From assembly GCA_029977845.1 (NCBI GenBank), contig JAPOKC010000027.1:1-37097 (forward strand): DNA of 37,097 bases. Direction: 5' to 3'. Positions 8,422 through 16,155 of this stretch are shown here, one piece after another. The stretch comes from Mycobacteriaceae bacterium. Lineage in GTDB: Bacteria > Actinomycetota > Actinomycetes > Mycobacteriales > Mycobacteriaceae. The notes under the pieces were generated by a model. The model was not told the origin of the DNA. It did no database searches and saw only the letters and a list, made by a program, of their open reading frames with translations. The translations under genes were made by a program, and so were the position numbers. Each line of letters begins with the position of its first letter. Within the stretch, counting starts at the first letter, position 1.

Positions 8422-9612
8422 CTAGCGCTCGGCGCGCTGGTAGGCCGTCACCACCGCCGCACCACCAAGACCGATGTTGTGCTGCAGCGCGGCGGTGACG
8501 TTGTCCACCTGACGCTTGTCGGCGGTGCCGCGCAACTGCCAGGTGAGCTCGCTGCACTGAGCGAGGCCGGTGGCCCCGAGCGGGTGGCCCTTGGAGATCA
8601 GCCCCCCGGATGGGTTGACCACCCACCGCCCGCCGTAGGTGGTCTCGCCGGCGTCGATCAGCTTGGGGGCCTCGCCCTGACCGCACAGCCCCAGCGCTTC
8701 GTAGAGCAGCAATTCATTGGCGGAGAAGCAGTCGTGCAACTCGATCACCTGGAAGTCCTGCGGTCCCAGGCCGCTCTGGTCGTAGACCTTCCGCGCCGCT
8801 TGGACATTCATGTCGTGACCGATGATGTTCTTCGCCGATCCGTCGAAAGTCGAGGCGAAATCCGTCGTCATCGCCTGACCGACGATCTCCACGGCCTGCC
8901 CGGCCAGTCCGCGTTCATCGACGAAACGCTCCGAGGCCAGCACGACCGCCGCCGATCCGTCCGATGTGGGCGAGCACTGGAGTTTGGTGATCGGGTCGGA
9001 GATCATCGGCGCGGCCATGACGTCTTCGAAGGTGTACTCGGTCTGGAACTGCGCATAGGGGTTGTTCACCGAATGCTTGTGGTTCTTGTAACCGATCTTG
9101 GCGAAATGCTCGGCGGTCGCGCCGTATTCGCGCATGTACTCGCGGCCGGCAGCACCGAACATCCACGGCGCCACCGGGAAGGCCATCTCGTCGATCTCGG
9201 CGAGCGCCTTGATGTGGCGCAGCAGCGGGGACTCGCGGTCCTGGGCGCCGCCGCCGAGTGACCCGGGCTGCATCTTCTCGAAGCCCAATGCCAGCACGCA
9301 GTCGGCCAGGCCGCCGCGGATGGACTGCGCACCCAGATAGAGAGCGGTCGATCCGGTGGAGCAGTTGTTGTTGACGTTCACCACCGGGATGCCGGTCATG
9401 CCGAGTTCATAGAGCGCGCGCTGGCCGGACGTGGAATCACCCGAGCAGTAGCCGACGAAACCCTGCTCGATATCGGCGTACTCGACACCCGCGTCGGCCA
9501 GTGCCTTGGTCCCGGACTCGCGGGCCATGTCCGGGTAGTCCCAGCCTTCCCGTCGGCCCGGCTTCTCGAACTTGGTCATCCCGACCCCGACGACGAAAAC
9601 CTTGTTTCCCAT
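8422..9612 (-). CDS. ltp1: SCP-2-type thiolase / lipid-transfer protein (Ltp1-like)
   Basis: Thiolase-superfamily protein of 396 residues of the sterol-carrier (SCP-x) type. The sequence starts [16 protein letters not shown], contains the acyl-accepting Cys84 in [14 protein letters not shown], and has the HDCFSANE and [13 protein letters not shown] blocks that carry the catalytic histidines. It reads very like mycobacterial Ltp1 (Rv2790c in M. tuberculosis, a different locus, from memory), so the symbol is by family and not position. Ltp-type enzymes act on CoA esters in lipid and sterol side-chain breakdown, or in aldol-type cleavage with a DUF35 partner; no DUF35 gene is adjacent. The gene is divergent from the SRPBCC gene across only 23 bp; a TAGAAC -10 hexamer lies 6 bp before the ATG. 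Confidence 0.9.
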   Translation of the reverse strand: MGNKVFVVGVGMTKFEKPGRREGWDYPDMARESGTKALADAGVEYADIEQGFVGYCSGDSTSGQRALYELGMTGIPVVNVNNNCSTGSTALYLGAQSIRGGLADCVLALGFEKMQPGSLGGGAQDRESPLLRHIKALAEIDEMAFPVAPWMFGAAGREYMREYGATAEHFAKIGYKNHKHSVNNPYAQFQTEYTFEDVMAAPMISDPITKLQCSPTSDGSAAVVLASERFVDERGLAGQAVEIVGQAMTTDFASTFDGSAKNIIGHDMNVQAARKVYDQSGLGPQDFQVIELHDCFSANELLLYEALGLCGQGEAPKLIDAGETTYGGRWVVNPSGGLISKGHPLGATGLAQCSELTWQLRGTADKRQVDNVTAALQHNIGLGGAAVVTAYQRAER

Positions 9613-9618
9613 CCCATA

Positions 9619-9628
9619 GTTCTAGCAT
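9619..9628. promoter_or_regulatory. Bidirectional promoter: overlapping -10 elements sharing one TA
   Basis: On the plus strand TAGCAT (9623-9628) ends 7 bp before the SRPBCC ATG at 9636. On the minus strand TAGAAC (9624-9619) ends 6 bp before the thiolase ATG at 9612. The two hexamers share the TA at 9623-9624. Both genes would be leaderless. The minus hexamer deviates at its last base. Confidence 0.5.
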
Positions 9629-9635
9629 CGGAGCC

Positions 9636-10109
9636 ATGACCCAACCTCTGGTGGTCGAACAGTCCCGTTCCATCCCGGTCGCACCGGCGGACGCATTTGC
9701 CAGGACGCTGCCCATGCCGCTGCCCACCCTGTTCCGCCGCTGGTACGGGCCGATCCCGCCGATCAAGGCGATCCGGGACCAGAGTGGCGAGTGGGCCGAG
9801 ACCGGGCAGACCCGCACCATCATGCTCACCGGCGGGGGATCGATGCGCGAGACGCTGACCGCCGTCGACGCGCCACGGTCGTTCGGGTACCTGATCGACG
9901 ATCTGCGCGGGCCGTTGTCGGCTCTGGTCGATCACGTCGAGGGCACCTGGATCTTCACCCCGGACGGCACCGGAACCCGGGTGACCTGGCGATGGGTCAT
10001 CCACCGCAAGTCGGCGCTCACCGCCCCGTTGCTGCCGGTGTTCGGCAGGATCTGGCTCGGTTACGCCCGGCAGGCGCTTGAGGCGCTGTCGGACTATCTG
10101 GTCGGCTAG
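9636..10109 (+). CDS. SRPBCC-fold (polyketide cyclase/START-like) protein
   Basis: Protein of 157 residues with the helix-grip layout: an N-terminal strand (VVEQSRSIPVAPADAFART, in which the SIPV-PADAF pattern is typical), central strands ending in EGTWIFTPDGTGTRVTWRW, and a long C-terminal helix (IWLGYARQALEALSDYL). This fold binds hydrophobic ligands. The function is not identifiable; no catalytic residues stand out. The start is fixed by the ATG at 9636 with a TAGCAT -10 hexamer 7 bp upstream, suggesting a leaderless mRNA; the longer open frame from 9501 runs into the divergent thiolase. Its stop codon shares the tetranucleotide CTAG at 10106-10109 with the stop of the convergent patatin gene. 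Confidence 0.82.
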   Translation: MTQPLVVEQSRSIPVAPADAFARTLPMPLPTLFRRWYGPIPPIKAIRDQSGEWAETGQTRTIMLTGGGSMRETLTAVDAPRSFGYLIDDLRGPLSALVDHVEGTWIFTPDGTGTRVTWRWVIHRKSALTAPLLPVFGRIWLGYARQALEALSDYLVG

Positions 10110-11047
10110 GGCTGGCCGGTCTCGAAACCGTCCAGCGCACGTGACGCCAGCTGATGCCCGAGATCGATCACCTCGGCGGCGCGGTGGAAATCAAGACTGC
10201 GGCATGCGGTGCGCGGCACCTCGATGAGCAGATCCGGCGGGTAGGCCGCCATCTGGTGGCGCGCCAGTGCCGCCTGGGCGATGTCGATGCTGCGCATCAT
10301 GATGGCGAAGCTGCCGAGTTTGGGGAACGGTGACTCCGCCTGCTCGGCCGCCTCAAGCTCGGCGAGTTCGAAGGTTTCGATCTCGGCGTCGGGGGCGTTG
10401 CTGAACTTGTCCAGGAGTGCGGATGTGCTGCGCAGCAACTTGTTCAGCCGCTCGCGGGTGGGCCGAACGTCACCGCCGAGCTGGTCGCCGACATCGGCCT
10501 CGGTGCCCGAGACGCTCACCGCGATGGTGAGGTCGGCGTTGACCGCCGCGATCGGTGCGATGGGCAGCGGGTCCAGGATGCCGCCGTCGGCGAGCATCCG
10601 TCCGTCCATCACATGCGGAGCGATCACGCCGGGGATGGCGATCGAGGCGCGGATCGCCTCGTCGAGTGGACCCCGCTGCAACCACACCGATTTACCGGCG
10701 ATCAGATCGGTCGTCACGGCGGTGAACGGGATCTCAAGGTCCTCGATGGTGGCGTCGCCGAGGATGTCGCGCACGGCGTCGAGGATCTTGCCCGCGCGGA
10801 ACACCCCGGGCGCCGAGATGGAGGGATCGAGCAGGCGGAGCACCGCCGGGCCGGTCAGGGTGGTGGCCCACTCGGTGAATTCGTCGAGCGAGCCTGCCGC
10901 GCACAGGCCGCCGACCAGAGCACCCATCGACGACCCTGCCAGACCGACGATGTCGTAACCGCGGCTTCGCAATTCGTTGATGACGCCGATGTGGGCATAT
11001 CCGCGCGCGCCACCACTGCCCAGCGCCAGCGCCACTCGTCTGCCCAT
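10106..11047 (-). CDS. Patatin-like phospholipase (Rv1063c-like, NTE family)
   Basis: Patatin/NTE-type serine hydrolase of 313 residues. The oxyanion loop GSGGARG (residues 10-16), nucleophile Ser40 in GSSMG and catalytic Asp154 in ADGGILDP form the Ser-Asp dyad typical of the family, so phospholipase A or lysophospholipase activity is expected. There is no signal peptide. It corresponds to M. tuberculosis Rv1063c by sequence type and position (from memory). It is the last gene of a tightly packed minus-strand run, starting 12 bp after lpqV, and is likely cotranscribed with lpqV, the membrane hydrolase and the two enoyl-CoA hydratase genes. The actual lipid substrate is unknown. Confidence 0.92.
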   Translation of the reverse strand: MGRRVALALGSGGARGYAHIGVINELRSRGYDIVGLAGSSMGALVGGLCAAGSLDEFTEWATTLTGPAVLRLLDPSISAPGVFRAGKILDAVRDILGDATIEDLEIPFTAVTTDLIAGKSVWLQRGPLDEAIRASIAIPGVIAPHVMDGRMLADGGILDPLPIAPIAAVNADLTIAVSVSGTEADVGDQLGGDVRPTRERLNKLLRSTSALLDKFSNAPDAEIETFELAELEAAEQAESPFPKLGSFAIMMRSIDIAQAALARHQMAAYPPDLLIEVPRTACRSLDFHRAAEVIDLGHQLASRALDGFETGQP

Positions 11048-11059
11048 GCCGTCGATCTC

Positions 11060-11509
11060 CTAGCAGCCGCCGTCGGCCGCCGCCCGCACCGCAATGATCA
11101 CCGCGGCGCGATTGGCGTCGTCGAGTTCGGCCCAGGCCTTCTTGAACGTCGCCGGTCCGCTCTCCTTGGATCCCTGAAGTTGTTTCAGGAAGGGCTCCAC
11201 CAGCGTATGCGGATCGCCGCCCTTGCCGGACATCCATTCCTTGGCGGCCAGGCAGGCCTGGGCATACTGCTCCTCGGTGGACTGCGCCGGCACGTCGATC
11301 CGGGTCGTCACCCCACCCGGTGACATCCCGATGGGGCCGGAGCCGGGGTCCGACTCCGACTGCTCGGCACTCGAGTCTGACTGCGCCTGCTCGGCGCCGG
11401 GAGCCGGCGCGACGGCGTTGGACTCACCGCCTCCGCTTGATGAGCAGCCCGCGAGCAGGACGGTGACGGCGGCAAGGGCGCACGCGACACCACGGCGATC
11501 GCTGAACAT
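11060..11509 (-). CDS. lpqV: LpqV-like lipoprotein
   Basis: Lipoprotein of 149 residues. The signal peptide ends in the lipobox LLAGC with Cys22 as the lipidation site, followed by a Ser/Gly/Gln-rich linker to about residue 70 and a helical C-terminal domain. That domain has two cysteines, one in AQACLAAKEWM and one at the C-terminus (DGGC), which probably pair. The ATG at 11509 is chosen because it directly precedes the signal peptide and has a GGAGA ribosome site 6 bp upstream; a longer reading to 11656 would overlap the hydrolase gene. It lies 10 bp after the hydrolase and 12 bp before the patatin, in the order found in M. tuberculosis (Rv1064c). Function unknown; it is expected at the outer face of the plasma membrane. 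Confidence 0.88.
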   Translation of the reverse strand: MFSDRRGVACALAAVTVLLAGCSSSGGGESNAVAPAPGAEQAQSDSSAEQSESDPGSGPIGMSPGGVTTRIDVPAQSTEEQYAQACLAAKEWMSGKGGDPHTLVEPFLKQLQGSKESGPATFKKAWAELDDANRAAVIIAVRAAADGGC

Positions 11510-11519
11510 CTGGGGTCTC

Positions 11520-13193
11520 CTACTGTGCGTAATCCTGAGTGACCTTGCCGCGCAGCGACTCGGTCTTCTGCGGTGTCCATCCCGGCGGCTCCATGACCGC
11601 TGCCCACGCGTTGACGACATCCTTGACGTAACGGTGCCCGTTGCCGTCGGGAACATCGACGGCGACCGCCATGTCTGCGGACACCTGCAGGAAGGTCACC
11701 ACCGGTATCCAATTCATATCCGGGGATACGTCGTAGCCGCGCGGTTCGCGAAGCCAATCCGGTTCGGAGAACAGCAGATCGGGATTGAACCAGGCGATCG
11801 GATCCGAGGCATGCTGCAGATATGCGATCCGCGGATGGCCCCACGGCTTGTCGGGCCGGTCGAGGTTCTCCGGGCGTGCGGCGAAGCGAACGTTGGCGCC
11901 GTCGTCGAAGATCGGCAGCCACTCCGGTGATCCCGCATCGCGGTTGTCGGTGATGGCGTCGCGCATCGTGTTGTTGAACGTCGGTCCGGAGAACAGCGCG
12001 CCGTTGGTGCGGGCGATGATGTTGTTGGGGCTCAGGAACGGCGCTTCGCCGCCGAAGGATCCGAGGCTCTCGCCGAACACCACGATCCTCGGCCGCTGCG
12101 CTTCGGGCAGTGCGCGAACCTTCGCGTCGACGGCTTCGAACAACGCCTGGCCGGCCTGGCGTGCGTTCTCCTTGTCGACCAGGAACGACAGCCAACTCGG
12201 CAGGAATGAGTACTGCATGCTGACGATCGCGGTGTCGCCGTTGAACATGTACTCCAGCGAGTCGGCCTCAGCGGCGTTGATCCAGCCGGTGCCGGTGGTG
12301 GTGGCGACCGCGATCACCTTGCGCTTCAGACCGCCTTCCCGCTCGAGTTCAGCCGCGGCCAATTCGGCAGTGGCGCGAATTCCCCTGGCGGAGTTCAGTC
12401 CTGCATAGGCGCGGATCGGCTCAGTGGCCGGAGCCTTGTTGAACTCGCTCAACTGGGCAACGGTCGGGCCGTTGCCGACGAAGAGCCGCCCCTGATGTCC
12501 GAGCGATTCCCAGGACACCAGCGAACCGGGTCCACCGGACCGCAGCGCGGTTTTCGGTGCCGGGGAGTTCGGGTCCAGTTCATCGTTGACCTTTGAGAAG
12601 GTCTTGTTCAGGACGTCCATGATGCCGCGCACGATGACACCGTTGAGAACGGCGATGTTGACGGCGACCAGGATCGCCACCACTGCGACGAACGAAACAC
12701 GCGGCGGGGCAACGCGATTGAGTAAGCGAACCAGGAAGCGGACCAGTTTGCCGATGAGTTGACCGATCTCGACGAGCCCGAACAGGACGACCACCCCGAT
12801 CAGCGCCGCTTGCGGGTAGTTGTACCAGCGCAGCCTCGGTACGCCCATCAGATCGCGGACCTGGTCCTGCCAGTGATGGAAATACAGCACCGCCAACACC
12901 AGTTCGATGGCGCCGATCACGGCCAGGATCGCCCACGCCCAGCGCGGGGCCCGGGGGCTACTCGGCTTGGATCGCATGAAACGGACCAGCCAAACCCCGA
13001 AGACGCCGAGTCCGTAACCGATCGCCCCGGCCACGCCGCTGACCAGACCCTGGAACAGCGGTCCGCGCGGAAGCAGCGACGGTGTCATGGACAGCAGTAG
13101 GAACAGCAGGCCCGCCGCGGTCCCGAAAAACGTGTATCTGCGCTGCCACCAGTCGCGCTTGACGTCCGGGTTCGTGGTTTCGGCCTGGGTCAC
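11520..13193 (-). CDS. Membrane-anchored alpha/beta-hydrolase (Rv1069c-like)
   Basis: Protein of 557 residues. About five membrane helices fill residues 20-190 (for example FLLLSMTPSLL, GVFGVWLV, ILAVIGAIELVLAVLY, LIGVVVLFGL and VVAILVAVNIAVL). A C-terminal alpha/beta-hydrolase domain follows, with nucleophile Ser376 in VVFGESLGSFG. This matches the Abhydrolase_9 architecture of M. tuberculosis Rv1069c. The catalytic domain contains long conserved blocks (VSMQYSFLPSWLSFLVDKE and LPIFDDGANVRF). It likely acts as a lipase or esterase at the membrane; the substrate is unknown. It begins 9 bp after echA8 and ends 10 bp before lpqV, whose ribosome site overlaps its stop region, so translational coupling is likely. 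Confidence 0.88.
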   Translation of the reverse strand: MTQAETTNPDVKRDWWQRRYTFFGTAAGLLFLLLSMTPSLLPRGPLFQGLVSGVAGAIGYGLGVFGVWLVRFMRSKPSSPRAPRWAWAILAVIGAIELVLAVLYFHHWQDQVRDLMGVPRLRWYNYPQAALIGVVVLFGLVEIGQLIGKLVRFLVRLLNRVAPPRVSFVAVVAILVAVNIAVLNGVIVRGIMDVLNKTFSKVNDELDPNSPAPKTALRSGGPGSLVSWESLGHQGRLFVGNGPTVAQLSEFNKAPATEPIRAYAGLNSARGIRATAELAAAELEREGGLKRKVIAVATTTGTGWINAAEADSLEYMFNGDTAIVSMQYSFLPSWLSFLVDKENARQAGQALFEAVDAKVRALPEAQRPRIVVFGESLGSFGGEAPFLSPNNIIARTNGALFSGPTFNNTMRDAITDNRDAGSPEWLPIFDDGANVRFAARPENLDRPDKPWGHPRIAYLQHASDPIAWFNPDLLFSEPDWLREPRGYDVSPDMNWIPVVTFLQVSADMAVAVDVPDGNGHRYVKDVVNAWAAVMEPPGWTPQKTESLRGKVTQDYAQ

Positions 13194-13202
13194 GGCAAGT
13201 CC

Positions 13203-13976
13203 TCAGCGGTGGGTGAAGTTGGGGGGTCGTTTTTCGGTGAAGGCTGCCATGCCTTCGGTTTGGTCGTCGGTGGCGAAGGTGGAGTGGAAGAGGCGGCGTT
13301 CGTAGAGCAGGCCTTCGGTCAGGGTGGTTTCGAAGGCGCGGTTGACGGCTTCTTTGGCCATGCGGGCGGCGGGGCGTGACATTTGGGAGATGGTGGCTGC
13401 TACGGCGTGGGCTTCTTCCAGGAGGCCCTCGGCGGGTACGACGCGGGAGACCAGGCCGGCGTGTTCGGCTTCTTCGGCGCTCATGGTGCGGCCGGTGAGG
13501 ATCATGTCCATGGCTTTGGCTTTGCCGATGGCCCGGGTCAGGCGTTGGGAGCCGCCCATGCCGGGTAGCACGCCGAGGGTGATCTCGGGTTGGCCGAATT
13601 TGGCGGTGTCGGCGGCGATGAGGACATCGCACATCATGGCCAGTTCACATCCGCCGCCTAGGGCCCAGCCGGCTACCGCGGCGATCAGCGGGGTGCGCAC
13701 GGCGGCAAGGCGTGACCAGGCGGCGAAGAAGTCGGCCTCGAAGACCTCCGAGAAGGACAGCGATGCCATCTCCTTGATGTCGGCACCGGCGGCGAAGGCC
13801 TTGGCCGAGCCGGTGATGATGATGGCCCCGATACCCGCATCGGCGTCGAAGTCGGCCGCGGCGGTGGTGACCTCGTTCATCACCTGGCTGTTGAGGGCGT
13901 TGAGGGCTGCGGGCCGGTTGAGGGTGATGGTGGCGACCCGCTGATCGCGGGTGAGCAGGATCGTCTCGTAGTTCAT
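13203..13976 (-). CDS. echA8: Enoyl-CoA hydratase EchA8
   Basis: Crotonase-fold enoyl-CoA hydratase of 257 residues that hydrates 2-trans-enoyl-CoA in beta-oxidation. The oxyanion-hole blocks [12 protein letters not shown] and [12 protein letters not shown] are present, with the two catalytic acids Glu111 (GGCE) and Glu131 (FGQPEITLG). The sequence is the canonical short hydratase and closely matches M. tuberculosis EchA8 (Rv1070c), including the C-terminal end in KRPPNFTHR. Twelve base pairs separate it from echA9, and the ribosome site AGGAG begins at the echA9 stop codon (TAAGGAG), so the two are probably translationally coupled. The gene body is notably uniform and GC-rich in codon third positions. 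Confidence 0.95.
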   Translation of the reverse strand: MNYETILLTRDQRVATITLNRPAALNALNSQVMNEVTTAAADFDADAGIGAIIITGSAKAFAAGADIKEMASLSFSEVFEADFFAAWSRLAAVRTPLIAAVAGWALGGGCELAMMCDVLIAADTAKFGQPEITLGVLPGMGGSQRLTRAIGKAKAMDMILTGRTMSAEEAEHAGLVSRVVPAEGLLEEAHAVAATISQMSRPAARMAKEAVNRAFETTLTEGLLYERRLFHSTFATDDQTEGMAAFTEKRPPNFTHR

Positions 13977-13988
13977 GGCTGCTGCTCC

Positions 13989-15029
13989 TTAGGGGAAGGT
14001 GAGGTCGGGGTCGGCGGGGGCGAAGTAGGCCTCGATATCGGCGGCGGTGACCGCATCGAGGGTGGCTGGGGACCAGTGCGGGTCGCGGTCTTTGTCGATG
14101 ACCACGGCGCGGATGCCCTCGATGAAGTCATGGGATCCCAGGGCGGCGCACGAGATGCGGTATTCCTGCACCAGCACCTGCTGCAGCGAGGCCAGGGTGG
14201 CCGCGCGCCGGATGGCGGCCAGGGCGACCGAGACCGCGATCGGGGAGCGCCCGGCGATCAGCTCGGCCGCCTGCTGGGCGGCGGGCTCGGGGTGGGCGCG
14301 CAGCGCGGCGAGGATGTCGGCGAGGCTCTCGCCGGTGTAGCACGGGTCGATCCAGTCCCGTTGAGCCACCAGGGTTCCTGGGGGTGGGGGCGCGGCGAAC
14401 GCGGTCACCGCCGCTTCGATGCCCTCGGCGATGATCGCGGCGACCAGCGCCGGCAACTGCGCCTGCGGGACGTAGTGGTCGGCGAATCCCATCGCGATCG
14501 CATCGGCGGCCCCGAACGGGGCGCCGGTGAGCCCGGCGTGCAAGCCGAGTCCGCCCGGTGCCCGGGAGAGCAGATAGGACCCGCCCACATCGGGGATGAA
14601 GCCGATACCGACCTCGGGCATGGCGATCTTGGAGGTTTCGGTCACGATCCGCACGCTGCCGTGGGCCGAGACCCCGACCCCGCCGCCCATCACGAACCCG
14701 TCCATCAGGGCCACATACGGTTTCGGATAGGACCCGATGCGGGCGTTGAGCCGGTATTCGTCGAAGAAGAACCGCCGGCCCTCAGCGCCGTCGCCCCGCG
14801 CGGAGTGATACAGCGGCACGATATCCCCGCCGGCGCACAACCCGCGCTCACCAGCCCCGGCCAGCACCACCGCCGACACCCCCGGGTCAGCAGCCCAACC
14901 CGCCAGGGCGGCATCCATCGCCAACGCCATGCCGTGAGTCAGCGAATTGATCGCCCGCGGCCTATTCAACGTGATCAACCCGACCCCACCCTCAACACGG
15001 GCCAGGATCTCCGCAGAATCAGCCGTCAC
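13989..15029 (-). CDS. echA9: 3-hydroxyisobutyryl-CoA hydrolase family protein EchA9
   Basis: Crotonase-superfamily protein of 346 residues of the HIBCH type, expected to cleave 3-hydroxyisobutyryl-CoA (valine catabolism) or a similar CoA ester. The blocks LCAGGDIVPLY, MDGFVMGGGVGVSAHG and MPEVGIGFIPDVGGSYLL match the family; the Glu in MPEVG is the catalytic acid. The length and C-terminal extension separate it from simple hydratases. It corresponds to M. tuberculosis Rv1071c. GTG at 15029 is used as start; a TAAAAG hexamer 6 bp upstream may be the -10 of a leaderless message. It is the first gene of the minus-strand run that ends with the patatin gene. Confidence 0.92.
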   Translation of the reverse strand: MTADSAEILARVEGGVGLITLNRPRAINSLTHGMALAMDAALAGWAADPGVSAVVLAGAGERGLCAGGDIVPLYHSARGDGAEGRRFFFDEYRLNARIGSYPKPYVALMDGFVMGGGVGVSAHGSVRIVTETSKIAMPEVGIGFIPDVGGSYLLSRAPGGLGLHAGLTGAPFGAADAIAMGFADHYVPQAQLPALVAAIIAEGIEAAVTAFAAPPPPGTLVAQRDWIDPCYTGESLADILAALRAHPEPAAQQAAELIAGRSPIAVSVALAAIRRAATLASLQQVLVQEYRISCAALGSHDFIEGIRAVVIDKDRDPHWSPATLDAVTAADIEAYFAPADPDLTFP

Positions 15030-15107
15030 GCCCTACTTTTACCAGGTCATGCAGGCTTCCCGGATCGGCGGGTACTGTCGGAGTGGTCAATGGACGTGAA
15101 CTTCCCG

Positions 15108-15134
15108 GGAACCGATCTGGGATAGTCGACCGTT
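15108..15134 (+). promoter_or_regulatory. Candidate ECF sigma factor promoter (SigE/SigH type)
   Basis: GGAAC at 15108-15112 and CGTT at 15131-15134 are separated by 18 bp, the arrangement of mycobacterial SigE/SigH-type promoters. Transcription would start about 30 bp before the GTG at 15171, leaving room for the AGGAGAGG ribosome site. The match is by eye to the known consensus. Confidence 0.55.
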
Positions 15135-15170
15135 GAACCAGTGTTAACGACCCTTAGGAGAGGATCCACG

Positions 15171-16010
15171 GTGCGGGAGACCAGCAATCCGATTCTTCGC
15201 TCGCTGCCCAAGCAGTCGGGCGGATACGCGCAGTTCGGAACCGGGATGGCCGGGGCGGCCAACCAGATGACGTTCCAGGCCGACCCTTACGCGCCCCAGC
15301 AGACCGGTGTGTCGCGGCCGCTGACCGTCGATGATGTCGTCACCAAGACCGGCATCACCCTGGCTGTGCTGTCGGTTGCGGCGGTCGTCTCGTACTTCCT
15401 GGTCGGGGCCAACGTCGCCCTGGCCATGCCGCTGACCCTCATCGGGTCCCTCGGTGGTCTGGCCCTGGTGCTGATCGCGTCGTTCGGACGCAAGCAGGAC
15501 AACCCGGCCATCGTGCTGAGCTATGCCGCACTTGAGGGTCTGGCCCTCGGTGCGATCTCGTGGCTGTTCGGCAACGTCCTCGTGCAGGGCGTCAGCGCCG
15601 GCGCGCTGATCACCCAGGCGGTCCTCGGCACCATCGGTGTGTTCTTCGGGATGCTGGTGGTCTACAAGACCGGCGCCATCCGGGTGACGCCGAAGTTCAC
15701 CCGCATGATGGTGGCGAGCATGGTCGGTGTGCTGGTGCTGATGCTGGGCAACTTCGTCATCGGCATGTTCTCGCACGGGCCCGGTCCGCTGCGTGACGGC
15801 GGCACGCTGTCCATCATCTTCTCGCTGGTGGTCATCGGCATCGCGGCGTTCAGCTTCCTGATCGACTTCGACGCCGCCGACCAGATGATCCGTGCCGGCG
15901 CCCCGGAGAAGGCCGCTTGGGGGATCGCCCTGGGCCTGACCGTCACCCTGGTCTGGCTCTACCTTGAGATCCTGCGACTGCTGAGCTACTTCTACTCCAG
16001 CGACCGCTGA
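15171..16010 (+). CDS. Bax inhibitor-1/YccA family membrane protein (Rv1072-like)
   Basis: Integral membrane protein of 279 residues. After a 50-residue soluble N-terminus, about seven helices follow (near 63-80, 82-104, 112-133, 142-164, 178-200, 212-231 and 249-272). The conserved acidic block FLIDFDAADQMI (229-240) is the di-aspartate pH-sensor region of the Bax-inhibitor-1 (TMBIM) family, which conducts or regulates calcium in studied homologues. GTG at 15171 is chosen: an AGGAGAGG ribosome site lies before it, and a GGAAC-N18-CGTT promoter lies upstream, hinting at envelope or oxidative stress control. A strong terminator follows the gene. It is syntenic with M. tuberculosis Rv1072 (278 residues, from memory). 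Confidence 0.9.
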   Translation: MRETSNPILRSLPKQSGGYAQFGTGMAGAANQMTFQADPYAPQQTGVSRPLTVDDVVTKTGITLAVLSVAAVVSYFLVGANVALAMPLTLIGSLGGLALVLIASFGRKQDNPAIVLSYAALEGLALGAISWLFGNVLVQGVSAGALITQAVLGTIGVFFGMLVVYKTGAIRVTPKFTRMMVASMVGVLVLMLGNFVIGMFSHGPGPLRDGGTLSIIFSLVVIGIAAFSFLIDFDAADQMIRAGAPEKAAWGIALGLTVTLVWLYLEILRLLSYFYSSDR

Positions 16011-16030
16011 CGCGCTAACCGATCTCAGCA

Positions 16031-16068
16031 GAAGGCCGGCCCCGAGGGGTGCCGGCCTTCGTGCTTTT
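16031..16068 (+). terminator. Intrinsic terminator after Bax-inhibitor gene
   Basis: A perfect 10-bp stem, GAAGGCCGGC (16031-16040) with GCCGGCCTTC (16051-16060), surrounds a 10-nt GC-rich loop, and GTGCTTTT follows. It lies 21 bp after the stop codon. Confidence 0.85.
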
Positions 16069-16077
16069 CACCGACTC

Positions 16078-16121
16078 TGCGCACAGATCGCGCTTCCTCC
16101 ACAAATCGCGATCTGAGCGCA
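16078..16121. repeat. Upstream hairpin of the DUF559 unit
   Basis: The left arm 16078-16092 (TGCGC-A-CAGATCGCG) pairs with 16107-16121 (CGCGATCTG-A-GCGCA) over 14 of 15 positions, with a 14-nt loop. Together with the five preceding bases, the left side (16073-16092) repeats the sequence found at the 3' end of the DUF559 gene (16998-17016). It lies only 9 bp beyond the terminator. Confidence 0.75.
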
Positions 16122-16155
16122 ATCTCGTTGACGCTCGTTCCTCGAAGCTTGCCGT

